A stretch of 64,000 bases of DNA from DAOVXM01 sp963746255. GTDB lineage: Bacteria > Chloroflexota > Anaerolineae > Anaerolineales > UBA4823. This document shows, piece by piece, positions 51,673 to 60,502 of the stretch. A program made the position numbers and the translations under genes. Location: contig CAVVAJ010000005.1 of assembly GCA_963746255.1 (NCBI GenBank), positions 496,001-560,000 of the forward strand, in the 5' to 3' direction. Under the pieces are notes generated by a model. The model made no database searches and was not told the DNA's origin. It worked only from the letters and a program-made list of their open reading frames with translations. How positions within the stretch are numbered: the stretch's first letter is position 1; every line of letters starts with the position of its first letter.

Positions 51673-52019
51673 CTAATCGCCAGAGATATTAATCAACGAG
51701 AAGCCATATAACATCCTGGTTATACCAAGACATAGTGTAGAGGGGATATTAGTGAGGGAAAATAACCCTTTATCGAGCTGTATATATGCCACGAATCGCT
51801 TATATTCATTTATTACTGCCTCTAATGCTTGTTCGTTTTTCGCATCAGGCTCACAAAATGCCCTATCCTAGTTAACGACATGACGCAAATGATCTCCCAC
51901 TGATATGTATTTGCGTGCCACCTCGATTGGATCCGTCAGGTTTTTTTGACGGGCAGGATCTCCTTCCTGGAGCTGCACGATTTGTCCTTTGCAGGATCAT
52001 TGGCTGGATATACGGTGAA
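51673..52019 (-). pseudogene. hisA: Decayed hisA pseudogene fragment
   Basis: Reading the minus strand gives the N-terminal half of HisA (ProFAR isomerase of histidine synthesis). FTVYPA is in one frame, then IVQLQEGDPARQKNLTDPIEVARKY in the next. These are followed by HVVN, a TAG at 51868-51870 in place of Leu, DRAFCEPDAKNEQALEAV, and finally a degraded IQLDKGLFSLTNIPSTLCLGITRM before another stop. Compare the family HVVNLDGAF and a QFGGGIRS block, whose glycines are changed here. A frameshift, a stop and several non-conserved changes show true decay, not one sequencing error. The rest of the gene is not recognisable. Confidence 0.85.
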
Positions 52020-52062
52020 GATTGACAAATTTGTACTCTTAATTTTGCGTTGCGCTCAAACA

Positions 52063-53517
52063 CTATGGTTGAGTTGTTATTGCCATATTACTCAATGCAG
52101 ACCAGGAATCAAGGAATTCCCCGACCGATCGGCGATAAATCGTGTCGCCATTAAGATAGTAGACATAGTTATCCGAATAACCGGTGATAACGACTGTGTG
52201 TTCATAACGGGCAACTATCGTGGCGAGACCATCTGAGGGGATGTAATAGATCGGGATCCCTAAGGAAACATTCCCGATAACCCAAACAATGACTGGGTAT
52301 CCACGGGCGATTTCAGCCCGTAATTGCTCCCAGGATAACGGTCGATGAGCATAGGCAGGCAGGCTATACTCCCTCAATAACGCCGCCACTGGTGGGGCAT
52401 GCACACCATAGGGGTCGGGAGGGATCTGCCCCCAGGTTCCATAAACGCTGCCCACAAATCCTTTGTCTGGATTATCTGACTTTGGCAGCTGGTTAAAAAA
52501 TGTATACTCGTTGATTGAGCGACCGAGATAATTTGCCCAATCCACTGCAGAACGAGTTTCGCAATCTAATGGTAGCGCTTGGTTTTTACCCGTTACATTA
52601 TTAAGCAGCTTGCTATCGGGGAACGGCTCTACGGTGGGTGTTGGTGTCGCTGGGGCTGGCGAAGGACTGGTATCTGCAATCAGGCACCATCCATCCAATT
52701 TCCCAGTTGAATTGCTGACGACGTCGTATACCGTGAGTGTCCAGCTGCCTTGCATTGAATCGCCGATAAATTCCGAAAGCGGTTCAGCAGGTAAATAGAT
52801 TCCGGCGATTGCGGCTGGGCTGCCAGTACACTTGTTCTCTGCAGGTAATGTAATTTGATCATCGAGGAATGAGTCAATATTATCTCTATCACAGCCCAAA
52901 GGATTGGCTGGATATCCCGGACGGTCAAGCAGGATCACCATCTTACCAGTATCGTGATGGGTTAAGGTCACAACTAGATCACCAATCCATGAGTGGCGAA
53001 TATCCAGAGCTACATCTAAGTCAGTGATGTATGTTGGTTCAAGAACGTTTATGGAGTTCGATACACCTGCACGACTGTTATCAGGAATGGGGAAAGAATA
53101 AGGCAATGAATCACAGAACAGCCCCGTGCGAGAGGGTACGTATACTGGAGGGGTTTGCACCGTCTCAAGCATGATAAACGGCATGAAAAGATTCGTCTGT
53201 TGGGTTGAAGTGATCAGATATGTATCTGTTAATAATTCCAAAGCTGAAATCTGTTGAGAGTCAGGTGTCGCTTGAGGAGTGATTTCGCTATTGATCGTGG
53301 CTGTTGGAGTCGGTGACAATGCAATCTCAGTCTGCTGCTGTCTTGGCTCGGATGCGGCAGCGCCATAGGTAACAAATACCAAAGCAAACAAAAAGCTAAT
53401 CGGGAATAGGGAACTAAGGATTATTCTTCTTCTTCTGCTGTTAGTTCGAGTTCTGGTCATTAATAGTCGCGAGTTCCTTGTGTGTATGTTCCTTACTATA
53501 CTTTTTGGTAGTCTCAA
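52063..53517 (-). CDS. Secreted protein with P-domain and C39-like peptidase domain
   Basis: A 484-residue exported protein. A basic N-terminus leads to a signal/anchor (IILSSLFPISFLFALVFVTYGAAA, about 32-55), then a Thr/Pro-rich linker. Residues 130-285 form a proprotein-convertase P-domain (TYITDLDVALDIRHSWIGDLVVTLTHHDTG and LSEFIGDSMQGSWTLTVYDVVSNSTGKLDGWCL). A second Pro/Thr linker follows, then a C39_2-like domain (LPLDCETRSAVDWANYLG with the candidate Cys, YEHTVVITGYSDNYVYYLNG with the His). In active homologues an Asp follows the His; here the position is Asn. Peptide substrate unknown. Likely extracellular. Confidence 0.82.
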   Translation of the reverse strand: MRLPKSIVRNIHTRNSRLLMTRTRTNSRRRRIILSSLFPISFLFALVFVTYGAAASEPRQQQTEIALSPTPTATINSEITPQATPDSQQISALELLTDTYLITSTQQTNLFMPFIMLETVQTPPVYVPSRTGLFCDSLPYSFPIPDNSRAGVSNSINVLEPTYITDLDVALDIRHSWIGDLVVTLTHHDTGKMVILLDRPGYPANPLGCDRDNIDSFLDDQITLPAENKCTGSPAAIAGIYLPAEPLSEFIGDSMQGSWTLTVYDVVSNSTGKLDGWCLIADTSPSPAPATPTPTVEPFPDSKLLNNVTGKNQALPLDCETRSAVDWANYLGRSINEYTFFNQLPKSDNPDKGFVGSVYGTWGQIPPDPYGVHAPPVAALLREYSLPAYAHRPLSWEQLRAEIARGYPVIVWVIGNVSLGIPIYYIPSDGLATIVARYEHTVVITGYSDNYVYYLNGDTIYRRSVGEFLDSWSALSNMAITTQP

Positions 53518-53586
53518 CTATTATTAATTTACTGGAATTTTCATGTCCTCGGTAATTGTTGAACTAGTAAATTATTAACAAGTATT

Positions 53587-54477
53587 TCAAGTAGGTATGC
53601 CTATCTCAACTATCGTACCTTGACCTTCACGGCTGCGTATAGTGCAGCGCCCATTATGCAAATCTACAACTGCTCGTACAAGCGCTAACCCCAATCCACT
53701 GCCCGGGATCGATCGCGCACTTTTACCGCGATAAAGTTCCTCCCATACATGGGGTAATTCTTCGTCTGGTATTCCTGGACCGGTGTCGGCGACCTCGATA
53801 TTTATCCAATTACTGTTCTCGAAGGCTCTTACTTCGATACTATCGCCAGGATTAGTAAATTTCAGTGCATTGTCCAAGAGATTGTGAATTGCTAAAGCGA
53901 GCAAATCATGATCTCCATCCATGGTCGGTAATGGCCATGGGACACGTGGGGTGTTCATTGTTAGAAATCGGTCTTGCGCTAGCGCAGATTCTAGCGTTGT
54001 ATTGTATACCTCTGTGAGCAGCCCATTTATATCAACTCGACGTAATTCTAACTGGCTTGCCTCCAGATCAGATAATTTGCGTAGATCTTTAATCAAGCGG
54101 CTCAATCGGATTGCTTGCGAGTTTATGCTGGTGATTGTCTCATCATGGTTTGGACTATTCGGGTCCCCAAGATTTGCCAATCCAACCCGGATAGCGGTGA
54201 TAGGGTTCTTCAATTCATGATCTAGTCGCTGCAAGAAGCGTCTTTTTTCCTCAGTATATCCCAATCGTGTTGCCTCTCGGACGGAGTTGTATCGTTCTTG
54301 GATCAAGAAAACTGAGAATACGATTACGCTTGCTGAAATTCCAATTAGCAGAACCCATGTTCCAAGGTCTGCACGGAAAAATATTGTTGGGTTTTGGATA
54401 AAACCTGCATTTAGAACGATTGATATGCCCAAACCGATTAATACTGGTGCGATAATAAGAAACCGCCAACCTTTCAT
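53587..54477 (-). CDS. Sensor histidine kinase
   Basis: A 296-residue membrane sensor of a two-component system. Two hydrophobic helices at residues 5-27 and 38-60 leave only a very short external loop, so the signal may be sensed in the membrane. The DHp domain has LDHELKNPITAIRVGL with the phosphorylated His. The ATPase domain has the N box NLLDNALKFT, the G1 box VADTGPGIP and the G2 box GSGLGLALV. There is no HAMP domain. Its start overlaps the stop of the response regulator gene by 4 bp, so the two are coupled. Confidence 0.92.
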   Translation of the reverse strand: MKGWRFLIIAPVLIGLGISIVLNAGFIQNPTIFFRADLGTWVLLIGISASVIVFSVFLIQERYNSVREATRLGYTEEKRRFLQRLDHELKNPITAIRVGLANLGDPNSPNHDETITSINSQAIRLSRLIKDLRKLSDLEASQLELRRVDINGLLTEVYNTTLESALAQDRFLTMNTPRVPWPLPTMDGDHDLLALAIHNLLDNALKFTNPGDSIEVRAFENSNWINIEVADTGPGIPDEELPHVWEELYRGKSARSIPGSGLGLALVRAVVDLHNGRCTIRSREGQGTIVEIGIPT

Positions 54478-55196
54478 GCTGATTGCTCAACCTTACCAAC
54501 AAATCGGTAGCCTTGCCCAGGAACCGTTTCAATATATTCTGGTTTGCTAACATCATCACCAAGTTCTCGCCGCAGTTCTGCTATCCGGGTGTCGACAGCC
54601 CTTGAACCAACTGGGTAATCCCAACCCCACACAGCATCCAACAGCCTGTCTCTGGTAACTAATTCATCTGGATGGGTCATAAGATACTCTAACAGAGAGT
54701 AGGCTTTGGGAGTAAGTAACAACTCATTCCCAGATAGCCAAGTTCTACGGGCGATCCGGTCGATCATAATACCTCCAGAAGTTATCCTTTGGGCTGAAGC
54801 TAGAGGCGGTTTACCAGGTTGGGCTCGCCTTAAAACGGCATTCATCCTAGCAACTAATTCATGCGGATCGTAAGGTTTATTGAGGTAGTCATCCGCACCT
54901 TCATCAATCGCCATCGCCCGTTCGGATGCTTCACCGACTTGGGTCAAGAGTATGATAGGAGTCCAGTTATCTTCGTTCCGCAACTTACGCAGCACTTCAC
55001 GACCATCCAATTTTGGCATGATCACATCGAGAATCATGATATCTGGCTTAAATGAGCGGATTAGCTCCAGCGCTTGCTCGCCATTAACAGCGATTTCGAC
55101 AGTGTACCCACTACGTTTGAGGAATGGGGCTAGGTTGGTAGTGATCGCTGTTTCATCATCTACAAGCAGGACTTTTGGAGTATGAAATGTGTTCAT
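54474..55196 (-). CDS. OmpR/PhoB-family response regulator
   Basis: A 240-residue DNA-binding regulator. The receiver domain (1-120) has LLVDDETAI, the phosphoacceptor in DIMILDVIMPKLDG, and the conserved Thr/Lys in LLTQ and LNKPYDP. The C-terminal winged helix (145-235) has LTPKAYSLLEYLMTHPDELVTRDRLLDAVWGWDYPVGSRAVDTRIAELRREL, the OmpR type. It is encoded upstream of and overlaps the sensor kinase gene. Targets are unknown; the neighbouring secreted protein and lipoprotein are possible but unproven. Confidence 0.93.
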   Translation of the reverse strand: MNTFHTPKVLLVDDETAITTNLAPFLKRSGYTVEIAVNGEQALELIRSFKPDIMILDVIMPKLDGREVLRKLRNEDNWTPIILLTQVGEASERAMAIDEGADDYLNKPYDPHELVARMNAVLRRAQPGKPPLASAQRITSGGIMIDRIARRTWLSGNELLLTPKAYSLLEYLMTHPDELVTRDRLLDAVWGWDYPVGSRAVDTRIAELRRELGDDVSKPEYIETVPGQGYRFVGKVEQSA

Positions 55197-55733
55197 AAGT
55201 GATGGAAGTTAGCGATGATTGGGTATCCATTTTGCTGCCTTTATCTGCGTGGAATTGTACCCTATATATATTGTCGTATTGGACTGCACCGGTGAACATG
55301 ATTAAGAAACATTTTGTCGCGATTATCTACTGCAGACATACCACTGTGGAATTGTTTTAACCACGTACAGGTTAAACCCATGGAAGATTTCATGGCTTGC
55401 TGTCACTAAGCGACCTTATGATGGTAAGGGCAATCTAGCTATCTGGTCGCATTTGGATTTTATCTCTTCATAGATGGGTATAAAAAATATGAGTTAGATC
55501 AGGAGTAAGCATCACAATCTATTAAGTAAATGCATACTACCTGCGATCAATTATGTGTGTGGTCGGGATGTAGATGGATTAGAAAGAATACGTATTTTAT
55601 TAAAATGGCAGGGGTTTTCAACGCAGCTGTTTTCGTGTTGGTCTTCAAGACGGACTTTTACAGGCACAGAACTTGTACCAGTACAGTTAATTAATAGTTT
55701 CTCTAGAATAATTGCCGCCCTGCGGAGCTAAAC
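55197..55733. other. 537-bp intergenic region
   Basis: Divergent region between the response regulator and a lipoprotein gene. I see no recognised gene or RNA. Several broken reading frames on the plus strand are uninterpretable. It must hold promoters for both flanking units, but none has a convincing -35/-10 pair. Confidence 0.45.
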
Positions 55734-56453
55734 ATGAAAATATCTAAAACTCTTACCTTGGCATTGATCTCTCTCGCGTTGACTGCCTGTGTCCTTCCAG
55801 CACCACCATCTGAATTCGATATCGTCACGCTGACACCTGTTTCGACGGACAACGTTGATACGGTTGAGCCAGAGATTACGCCTGATTTTGTGCTTACGGA
55901 CGATACAATTCCAGAATTTCCACCCACGGCGACAGTAAAACCAGATAAACCTGTCACGCCATCTGGAAATGACTTTGTTGAAACTACCCAAACACCGGTA
56001 ATCACTCAAGAACCGTACCGGTTTACTATCCAAGCTGGAACACCGGCTGAAACAATAAACTTTATCTACCCAGAAGCAGGCTGCAATTGGCTTGGCGTAG
56101 GTGGACAAGTTTTCAATAAAGAGGGATTTCCGATGGATGATATGATCGTTGAAGTTTCTGGAGAGTTGGCGGGAGAGTCTCTAGTAATATTGTCGATGAC
56201 TGGGGAGACACCTCAGCTTGGGCCAGGTGGTTATGTTATCCAGCTTGCCAGTAAACCGATCTCGTCAGAAGGAACTTTATGGCTCCAGCTCTACGATTTA
56301 GATGGTTCACCGTTAGCAAACAAATACTCTTTTGACACATATGATGGTGAGCTTGCGTGTGAAAATAATTTGATTATCATGAATTTCAATGAAATCATTT
56401 TCGGATTAGATAATAAGATGTACTTACCCCAGGTATTTCAAGGTGCGTCGTAG
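55734..56453 (+). CDS. Putative lipoprotein of unknown function
   Basis: A 239-residue exported protein. The N-terminus MKISKTLTLALISLALTACV is a lipoprotein signal with the lipobox LTAC (Cys19). A Thr/Pro/Val-rich linker (25-90) follows, then a beta-rich domain (95-239) with two cysteines (GCNWLGVGGQVF and GELACENN) that may form a disulfide and GPGGYVIQLASKPISSEGTLWLQLYD. I do not recognise the domain. It stands alone with its own terminator 36 bp after the stop. Confidence 0.75.
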   Translation: MKISKTLTLALISLALTACVLPAPPSEFDIVTLTPVSTDNVDTVEPEITPDFVLTDDTIPEFPPTATVKPDKPVTPSGNDFVETTQTPVITQEPYRFTIQAGTPAETINFIYPEAGCNWLGVGGQVFNKEGFPMDDMIVEVSGELAGESLVILSMTGETPQLGPGGYVIQLASKPISSEGTLWLQLYDLDGSPLANKYSFDTYDGELACENNLIIMNFNEIIFGLDNKMYLPQVFQGAS

Positions 56454-56469
56454 ATAACTAAGACGTCAT

Positions 56470-56577
56470 TTATTCAAGTAGTTCATCTGCCCGGTATACG
56501 CCGGGTTTTTCCCTTTTCAGCGTATCGAGAATCCAATCAAACTGCTTATCATCGATAGCAAACGACATTACATACAT
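56470..56577 (-). CDS. Possible 35-residue peptide or gene fragment
   Basis: Minus-strand ORF beginning MYVMSFAIDDKQFDWILDTL and ending in YRADELLE. It looks protein-like, but it overlaps the terminator of the lipoprotein gene, has no RBS, and was not recognised. It could be the end of a lost gene. Low confidence. Confidence 0.2.
   Translation of the reverse strand: MYVMSFAIDDKQFDWILDTLKREKPGVYRADELLE
56490..56510 (+). terminator. Intrinsic terminator of the lipoprotein gene
   Basis: Stem CCCGG / CCGGG with a 6-nt loop, followed by TTTTT and CCCTTTT on the plus strand. Confidence 0.7.
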
Positions 56578-56601
56578 GCGTCCATATTGTGATGAATATT
56601 A

Positions 56602-56630
56602 CTGCGAGTTTATTCAAATCCGGATATAAT
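56602..56630 (+). promoter_or_regulatory. Candidate promoter for feoAB
   Basis: TATAAT at 56625-56630 with a weak -35 (CTGCGA, 56602-56607) at 17 bp. It lies 40 bp upstream of feoA. Confidence 0.4.
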
Positions 56631-56670
56631 CAGTCCAACATGAAAGCGATGATTTCGTAGTGAATTTCAA

Positions 56671-56910
56671 ATGCTATTAGCTAAAGTAAAACATGGGACT
56701 CAAGTCCGGATACTATCTTATGAAGGGGGAGAAGGTGTTGAGCGGAAGTTGCGCCAGCTGGGATTGAACCCCGGTGAGGTTGTGTACGTGCGAAGGCAGG
56801 CTCCGTTTGGCGGACCCATATTAGTTGAGGTTACGGGGAGGACAATCGCTGTAGGACGTGGGATTGCCGCAAGAATCAATGTTGAAAAAGAAATCCCAGA
56901 ATGCGATTAG
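56671..56910 (+). CDS. feoA: Ferrous iron transport protein FeoA
   Basis: A 79-residue SH3-like cytoplasmic protein that accompanies FeoB. It has the FeoA pattern GTQVRILSYEGGEGVERKLRQLGLNPGEVVYVRRQAPFGGPILVEVTGRTIAVGRGIAARI. The feoB start lies inside the feoA stop region (10-bp overlap), so translation is coupled. Ferrous uptake suits an anaerobe with heavy Fe-S demand (CODH/ACS, Suf, hydrogenases). Regulation is not visible; no Fur-type box was found. Confidence 0.92.
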   Translation: MLLAKVKHGTQVRILSYEGGEGVERKLRQLGLNPGEVVYVRRQAPFGGPILVEVTGRTIAVGRGIAARINVEKEIPECD

Positions 56911-58823
56911 CATTAGTCGGTCAACCCAACTGCGGGAAAAGCACCTTATTTAATCAAGTCTCGGGGTACAAAGCGGAAACTGGGAACTTTTCCGGTACCA
57001 GTGTAACGTACACATCTAGTAAATTACGTGTATTGGGGGATATTGTCGAGGTTGTAGACTTTCCAGGAACATATACCCTGAGCGGCAGCAACCCAGCTGA
57101 GGAAGTCACTCTAAAATATCTCGCCTCACATGATGTTGATGTGATTATTAATGTGGTTGATGCATCACAGCTTTCGCAAGGTTTGGGGTTAACCCTTGAA
57201 CTGCTTGAGTTACAGCGCCCAACTATCATTGCGCTCAACATGATGGATGAAGCTGCTCGGTTGGGTATGACCATTGACGGAAAAAAATTGATTTCTTTGC
57301 TAGGTACCGATGCAGTGCCATTAGTTGCCAGCAAAGGGCGTGGGGTAAGGAATTTATTCACTACGGCTTACCAACTTGGCAACCTTAAGAATATCCCTGA
57401 ACGTCCTAATTACTCCAAGGACATCGAGGAAGCGATTGCCGCTATAAGTAATATTCTTCAGCCCGATCTGTTCCCCCTAAAAAATGAACCACTAGCCATA
57501 AAACTGCTTGAAGGTGATCTGAGATTGACCGACTTGGTTGGGGTCGAGAATAATTTAGTGATTCCCCATGTTATACAGCTGCAGGACGAAATTGAACAAA
57601 GCCGCGGGCAATCTGCATATTGGGTGATCAATGGGGAAAGACATGGATTAGCTTCTAAGATCGCGAGTCAGGTCGTTGAACAGGGTGAAAGGCGAATCTC
57701 TTGGCGTGACCGCTTGGATGATGTCCTACTGCATCCTGTCTGGGGCTATATCACCTTGATCTTAATCTTCCTGCTGTTTTTTGAGTTGATATTTGGCATA
57801 GGGAGTGCCGTTGAAGTCCCTTTGCTAACGATGTTTACGATTCTGATCAGCTCATCTGAATACTTATCAACCGATACTTCGTTGATTGGTCAGATTATGG
57901 TCGGTACTATTCAAGGAATTGCTGGAGGCGTTGCTATTGTCCTGCCTTATTTAATACCATTCCTGGTTGTTTTAGGGATTATGGAAGATGTTGGTTACCT
58001 CCCAAGAGTCGCATTCCTGATGGATTCCTTAATGAACCGGATAGGGCTGCATGGAAAGGCGATTGTACCATTTATATTGGGCTACGGATGTAACGTGCCA
58101 GCAGTGATGTCGACCCGCATGCTGGAGGACAGGCGTGATCGATTTTTAGCGGCGACTTTGGCAACTCTCGTACCATGTGCTGCCAGGTTGGCCGTTGTGT
58201 TCGGATTAGTCGCTTTTTATCTAGGTCCCAGATTAGCATTACTCATTTACATATTTAATTTGTTTGTTATTGCATTAACCGGCAGGCTGTTGTCAAATCT
58301 GCTGCCGGAAGATAGCCCGGGTATGATTTTAGAAATGCCCGTGTATCGGATGCCGACTTTTCGGTCGGTCACCCGGAAGACGTGGTACCGGGCTAGAGAG
58401 TTTATCGTCGAAGCTTGGCCATATTTAATCCTCGGAAGTATAATATTGGCTGTATTAAAGTATCTTAATTATGCTAGGTTTTTCAACACATTTGTACGCC
58501 CAGTGACATGGGTTTTAGGTCTGCCCGCAGAGGTTGGCGTTCCGTTGATATTTGGAATTTTACGAAAGGAACTTTCCTTAGTAATGCTCGGGCAAGCGCT
58601 CGGGTCGACCGATTTTGCGACAGTATTGACCGCCGTGCAGATGGTCACGTTTACAGTCTTTGTGGTTTTTTATATCCCTTGTCTGGCAACCTTAGCAGTC
58701 TTGAAGCGGGAATTAGGCGCCCGTGATATGATAGTTATTTCAGGTTTAACTGTCATCATAGCTATTTTGGCAGCCCTGACCGCCCGTGGATTAATGGCTG
58801 TGTATAGTACACAATTATTGTGA
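56901..58823 (+). CDS. feoB: Ferrous iron transporter FeoB
   Basis: A 640-residue polytopic iron transporter with an N-terminal G domain. G1 is GQPNCGKSTLFNQVSG, G2 lies near TGNFSGTSVTY, G3 is DFPGTYTLSG, G4 is LNMMDEA. A helical GDI-like region follows, then the membrane part (about 275-640) with two gate regions: LPYLIPFLVVLGIMEDVGYLPRVAFLMDSLMNRIGLHGKAIVPFILGYGCNVPAVMSTR and FYIPCLATLAVL, including conserved cysteines. FeoC is absent. The stop overlaps the start of a methyltransferase by 4 bp (ATGA-type). Confidence 0.95.
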   Translation: MRLALVGQPNCGKSTLFNQVSGYKAETGNFSGTSVTYTSSKLRVLGDIVEVVDFPGTYTLSGSNPAEEVTLKYLASHDVDVIINVVDASQLSQGLGLTLELLELQRPTIIALNMMDEAARLGMTIDGKKLISLLGTDAVPLVASKGRGVRNLFTTAYQLGNLKNIPERPNYSKDIEEAIAAISNILQPDLFPLKNEPLAIKLLEGDLRLTDLVGVENNLVIPHVIQLQDEIEQSRGQSAYWVINGERHGLASKIASQVVEQGERRISWRDRLDDVLLHPVWGYITLILIFLLFFELIFGIGSAVEVPLLTMFTILISSSEYLSTDTSLIGQIMVGTIQGIAGGVAIVLPYLIPFLVVLGIMEDVGYLPRVAFLMDSLMNRIGLHGKAIVPFILGYGCNVPAVMSTRMLEDRRDRFLAATLATLVPCAARLAVVFGLVAFYLGPRLALLIYIFNLFVIALTGRLLSNLLPEDSPGMILEMPVYRMPTFRSVTRKTWYRAREFIVEAWPYLILGSIILAVLKYLNYARFFNTFVRPVTWVLGLPAEVGVPLIFGILRKELSLVMLGQALGSTDFATVLTAVQMVTFTVFVVFYIPCLATLAVLKRELGARDMIVISGLTVIIAILAALTARGLMAVYSTQLL

Positions 58824-59320
58824 AGGTTTCAATGCCTTTTTTAGACCATTTTGGATTACTTGCCCCAATTTATGATCGAGCAATACCGCTGCGTGAAGCC
58901 GAAAAATTCATCGAAAAGATAGGGTTACCGGTGAATGGTACGATTCTTGATGCCGGGGGAGGTACAGGCAGGGTTGCAGCTGCATTACGTGATAAGGCAG
59001 GCAGTACAGTAGTAGTTGACCTATCCTTCAAGATGCTAACAGAGGCGGCAGCAAAAGGGGGGTTGCAGCTTGCATGTTCTCACTCGGAGTATCTGCCATT
59101 TCCTGCGCATAGCTTTGACCGTGTCATCATGGTGGATGCGTTGCATCATGTTTGTGACCATGCAGAGACAGCCGCGGAGCTTTGGCGGGTTTTAGCTCCA
59201 GGTGGCCGGATTGTGATTCTTGAACCTGATATCCGTAAAATTTCAGTCAAGCTGGTAGCTCTAGCGGAAAAAATTAGTCTTGATGCGCAGTCATTTCATA
59301 TCACCCCCTGCGATAAATGA
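58820..59320 (+). CDS. Class I SAM methyltransferase (frameshifted near the 3' end)
   Basis: Methyltransferase of 166 residues as read. The motifs are GTILDAGGGTGRVAAALRD (motif I), STVVVDLSFKML (acidic loop), SFDRVIMVDALHHV and ELWRVLAPGGRIVILEP, as in UbiE/Coq5-like enzymes. After ALAEK the frame turns into a non-homologous end and stops at 59320. The family C-terminus (LMRSHFISPPAINDLF through EMDGWNAWVIIDK) lies in another frame to 59405. Removing one A from the run 59268-59273 gives one ORF of 58820-59405. Coupled to feoB by overlap; link to iron uptake unclear. Confidence 0.85.
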   Translation: MKVSMPFLDHFGLLAPIYDRAIPLREAEKFIEKIGLPVNGTILDAGGGTGRVAAALRDKAGSTVVVDLSFKMLTEAAAKGGLQLACSHSEYLPFPAHSFDRVIMVDALHHVCDHAETAAELWRVLAPGGRIVILEPDIRKISVKLVALAEKISLDAQSFHITPCDK

Positions 59321-59405
59321 TCTATTTCTCGATCAGCGTAAGAAAGCAAGAATAGAAATGGACGGTTGGAATGCCTGGGTGATCATCGATAAACCCACGG
59401 AGTGA
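59271..59405 (+). other. Frameshifted C-terminal tail of the methyltransferase
   Basis: Alternate frame encoding LVLMRSHFISPPAINDLF and MDGWNAWVIIDKPTE, matching the expected end of the upstream methyltransferase. It stops at 59403-59405. The join requires one base less in the A6 run at 59268-59273. Confidence 0.8.
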
Positions 59406-59432
59406 CTTTCTCCGACTGGAAAGGGGGGAAAA

Positions 59433-60500
59433 TTAACAGATACGAGGTAGCATTTCACCGGCTAATACATCGACGATGCGCGTGCTGCCAATCGAAGTTC
59501 TCATGAGGACACGATTTGCAGGGCTAGACTGGACTTCGCCAATTATCTTGGCGTTCTGCCCATAAGGTAAAGCCACCATTTTAGTCAATACGAGCTCAGC
59601 ATCTTCTTTTGCTACGATTACGATTAGTTTCCCTTCATTCGCGACGTAGAGAGGGTCAAAACCTAACATCTCGCAAGCTGCCGCGACGGCAGGTTTCACT
59701 GGAATCTCAGCCTCATCAATGACAATGCAAACCTTGGATTGTCTGGCGATCTCGTTTAAACTCGTCGCTAGGCCACCTCGAGTTGGGTCTCGCAGGACAT
59801 GGACATGTTCACTGCTATCAATGATCTCACTGACCAGCGAGTTCAATGGGGCGATATCACTTTCGATGTCAGTTTCGAAACCGAGGTCGCCGCGCGCAGC
59901 CAAAACGGCGATCCCGTGATCTCCCAAACTCCCCGAAATGATTACTTTATCTCCGGGTCTCGCATTTGATCCATTGATATGTACGCCAGGGATGATTGTC
60001 CCAATACCCGTAGTGTTAATAAAGAGCCCATCTGCTTTGCCCCTTTCAACTACTTTAGTGTCCCCAGCGACGATAACGACTCCGGCCTCTCGAGCTGCCT
60101 CCTGCATCGAGTGAATAATTTGTTCTAGTGTGGATATATCCAAACCTTCTTCTAGAATAAATCCAGCAGTCAGATATAATGGTTTTGCCCCCAGCATCGC
60201 GACATCGTTTACTGTTCCGCATACTGCTAACTTACCAATATCACCTCCGGGAAATGATAAAGGCCAGACAACATGGGAATCGGTGCTGATAGCCAGATCC
60301 GTGCAGTGGTTGGGGCTGACGAAAGCGGCGTCATTCCCAGCATCGAGAGCAGGATTGCTGAAATGCGGCAAGAACAATTTGCTGATTAGGTCCTGTGACA
60401 TCTTGCCACCGCTACCATGTCCTAAAACGATTTTCTTATCGTGGGGAAGTGGGATTGGGCAGTTCGCGCCTTGCATGGATGGGGTTTCTCGTTCAGACAT
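59433..60500 (-). CDS. hypE: Hydrogenase maturation protein HypE
   Basis: Dehydrates the carbamoyl group on its own C-terminal cysteine to a thiocyanate, the CN donor for [NiFe] hydrogenase. The 355-residue protein has GHGSGGKMSQDLI near the N-terminus, AISTDSHVVWPLSFPGGDIGKLAVCGTVNDVAMLGAKP, AGDTKVVERG and LRDPTRGGLATSLNEIA, and ends in LPRIC, the essential PRxC terminus. It is the last gene of the minus-strand hyp unit, 2 bp after hypD. Confidence 0.96.
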   Translation of the reverse strand: MSERETPSMQGANCPIPLPHDKKIVLGHGSGGKMSQDLISKLFLPHFSNPALDAGNDAAFVSPNHCTDLAISTDSHVVWPLSFPGGDIGKLAVCGTVNDVAMLGAKPLYLTAGFILEEGLDISTLEQIIHSMQEAAREAGVVIVAGDTKVVERGKADGLFINTTGIGTIIPGVHINGSNARPGDKVIISGSLGDHGIAVLAARGDLGFETDIESDIAPLNSLVSEIIDSSEHVHVLRDPTRGGLATSLNEIARQSKVCIVIDEAEIPVKPAVAAACEMLGFDPLYVANEGKLIVIVAKEDAELVLTKMVALPYGQNAKIIGEVQSSPANRVLMRTSIGSTRIVDVLAGEMLPRIC

Positions 60501-60502
60501 AG

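Noticed and set aside
55561..55735. Open plus-strand frame upstream of the lipoprotein gene
   Set aside because: No motif, no RBS and interrupted frames; AT-rich sequence gives such stretches by chance.
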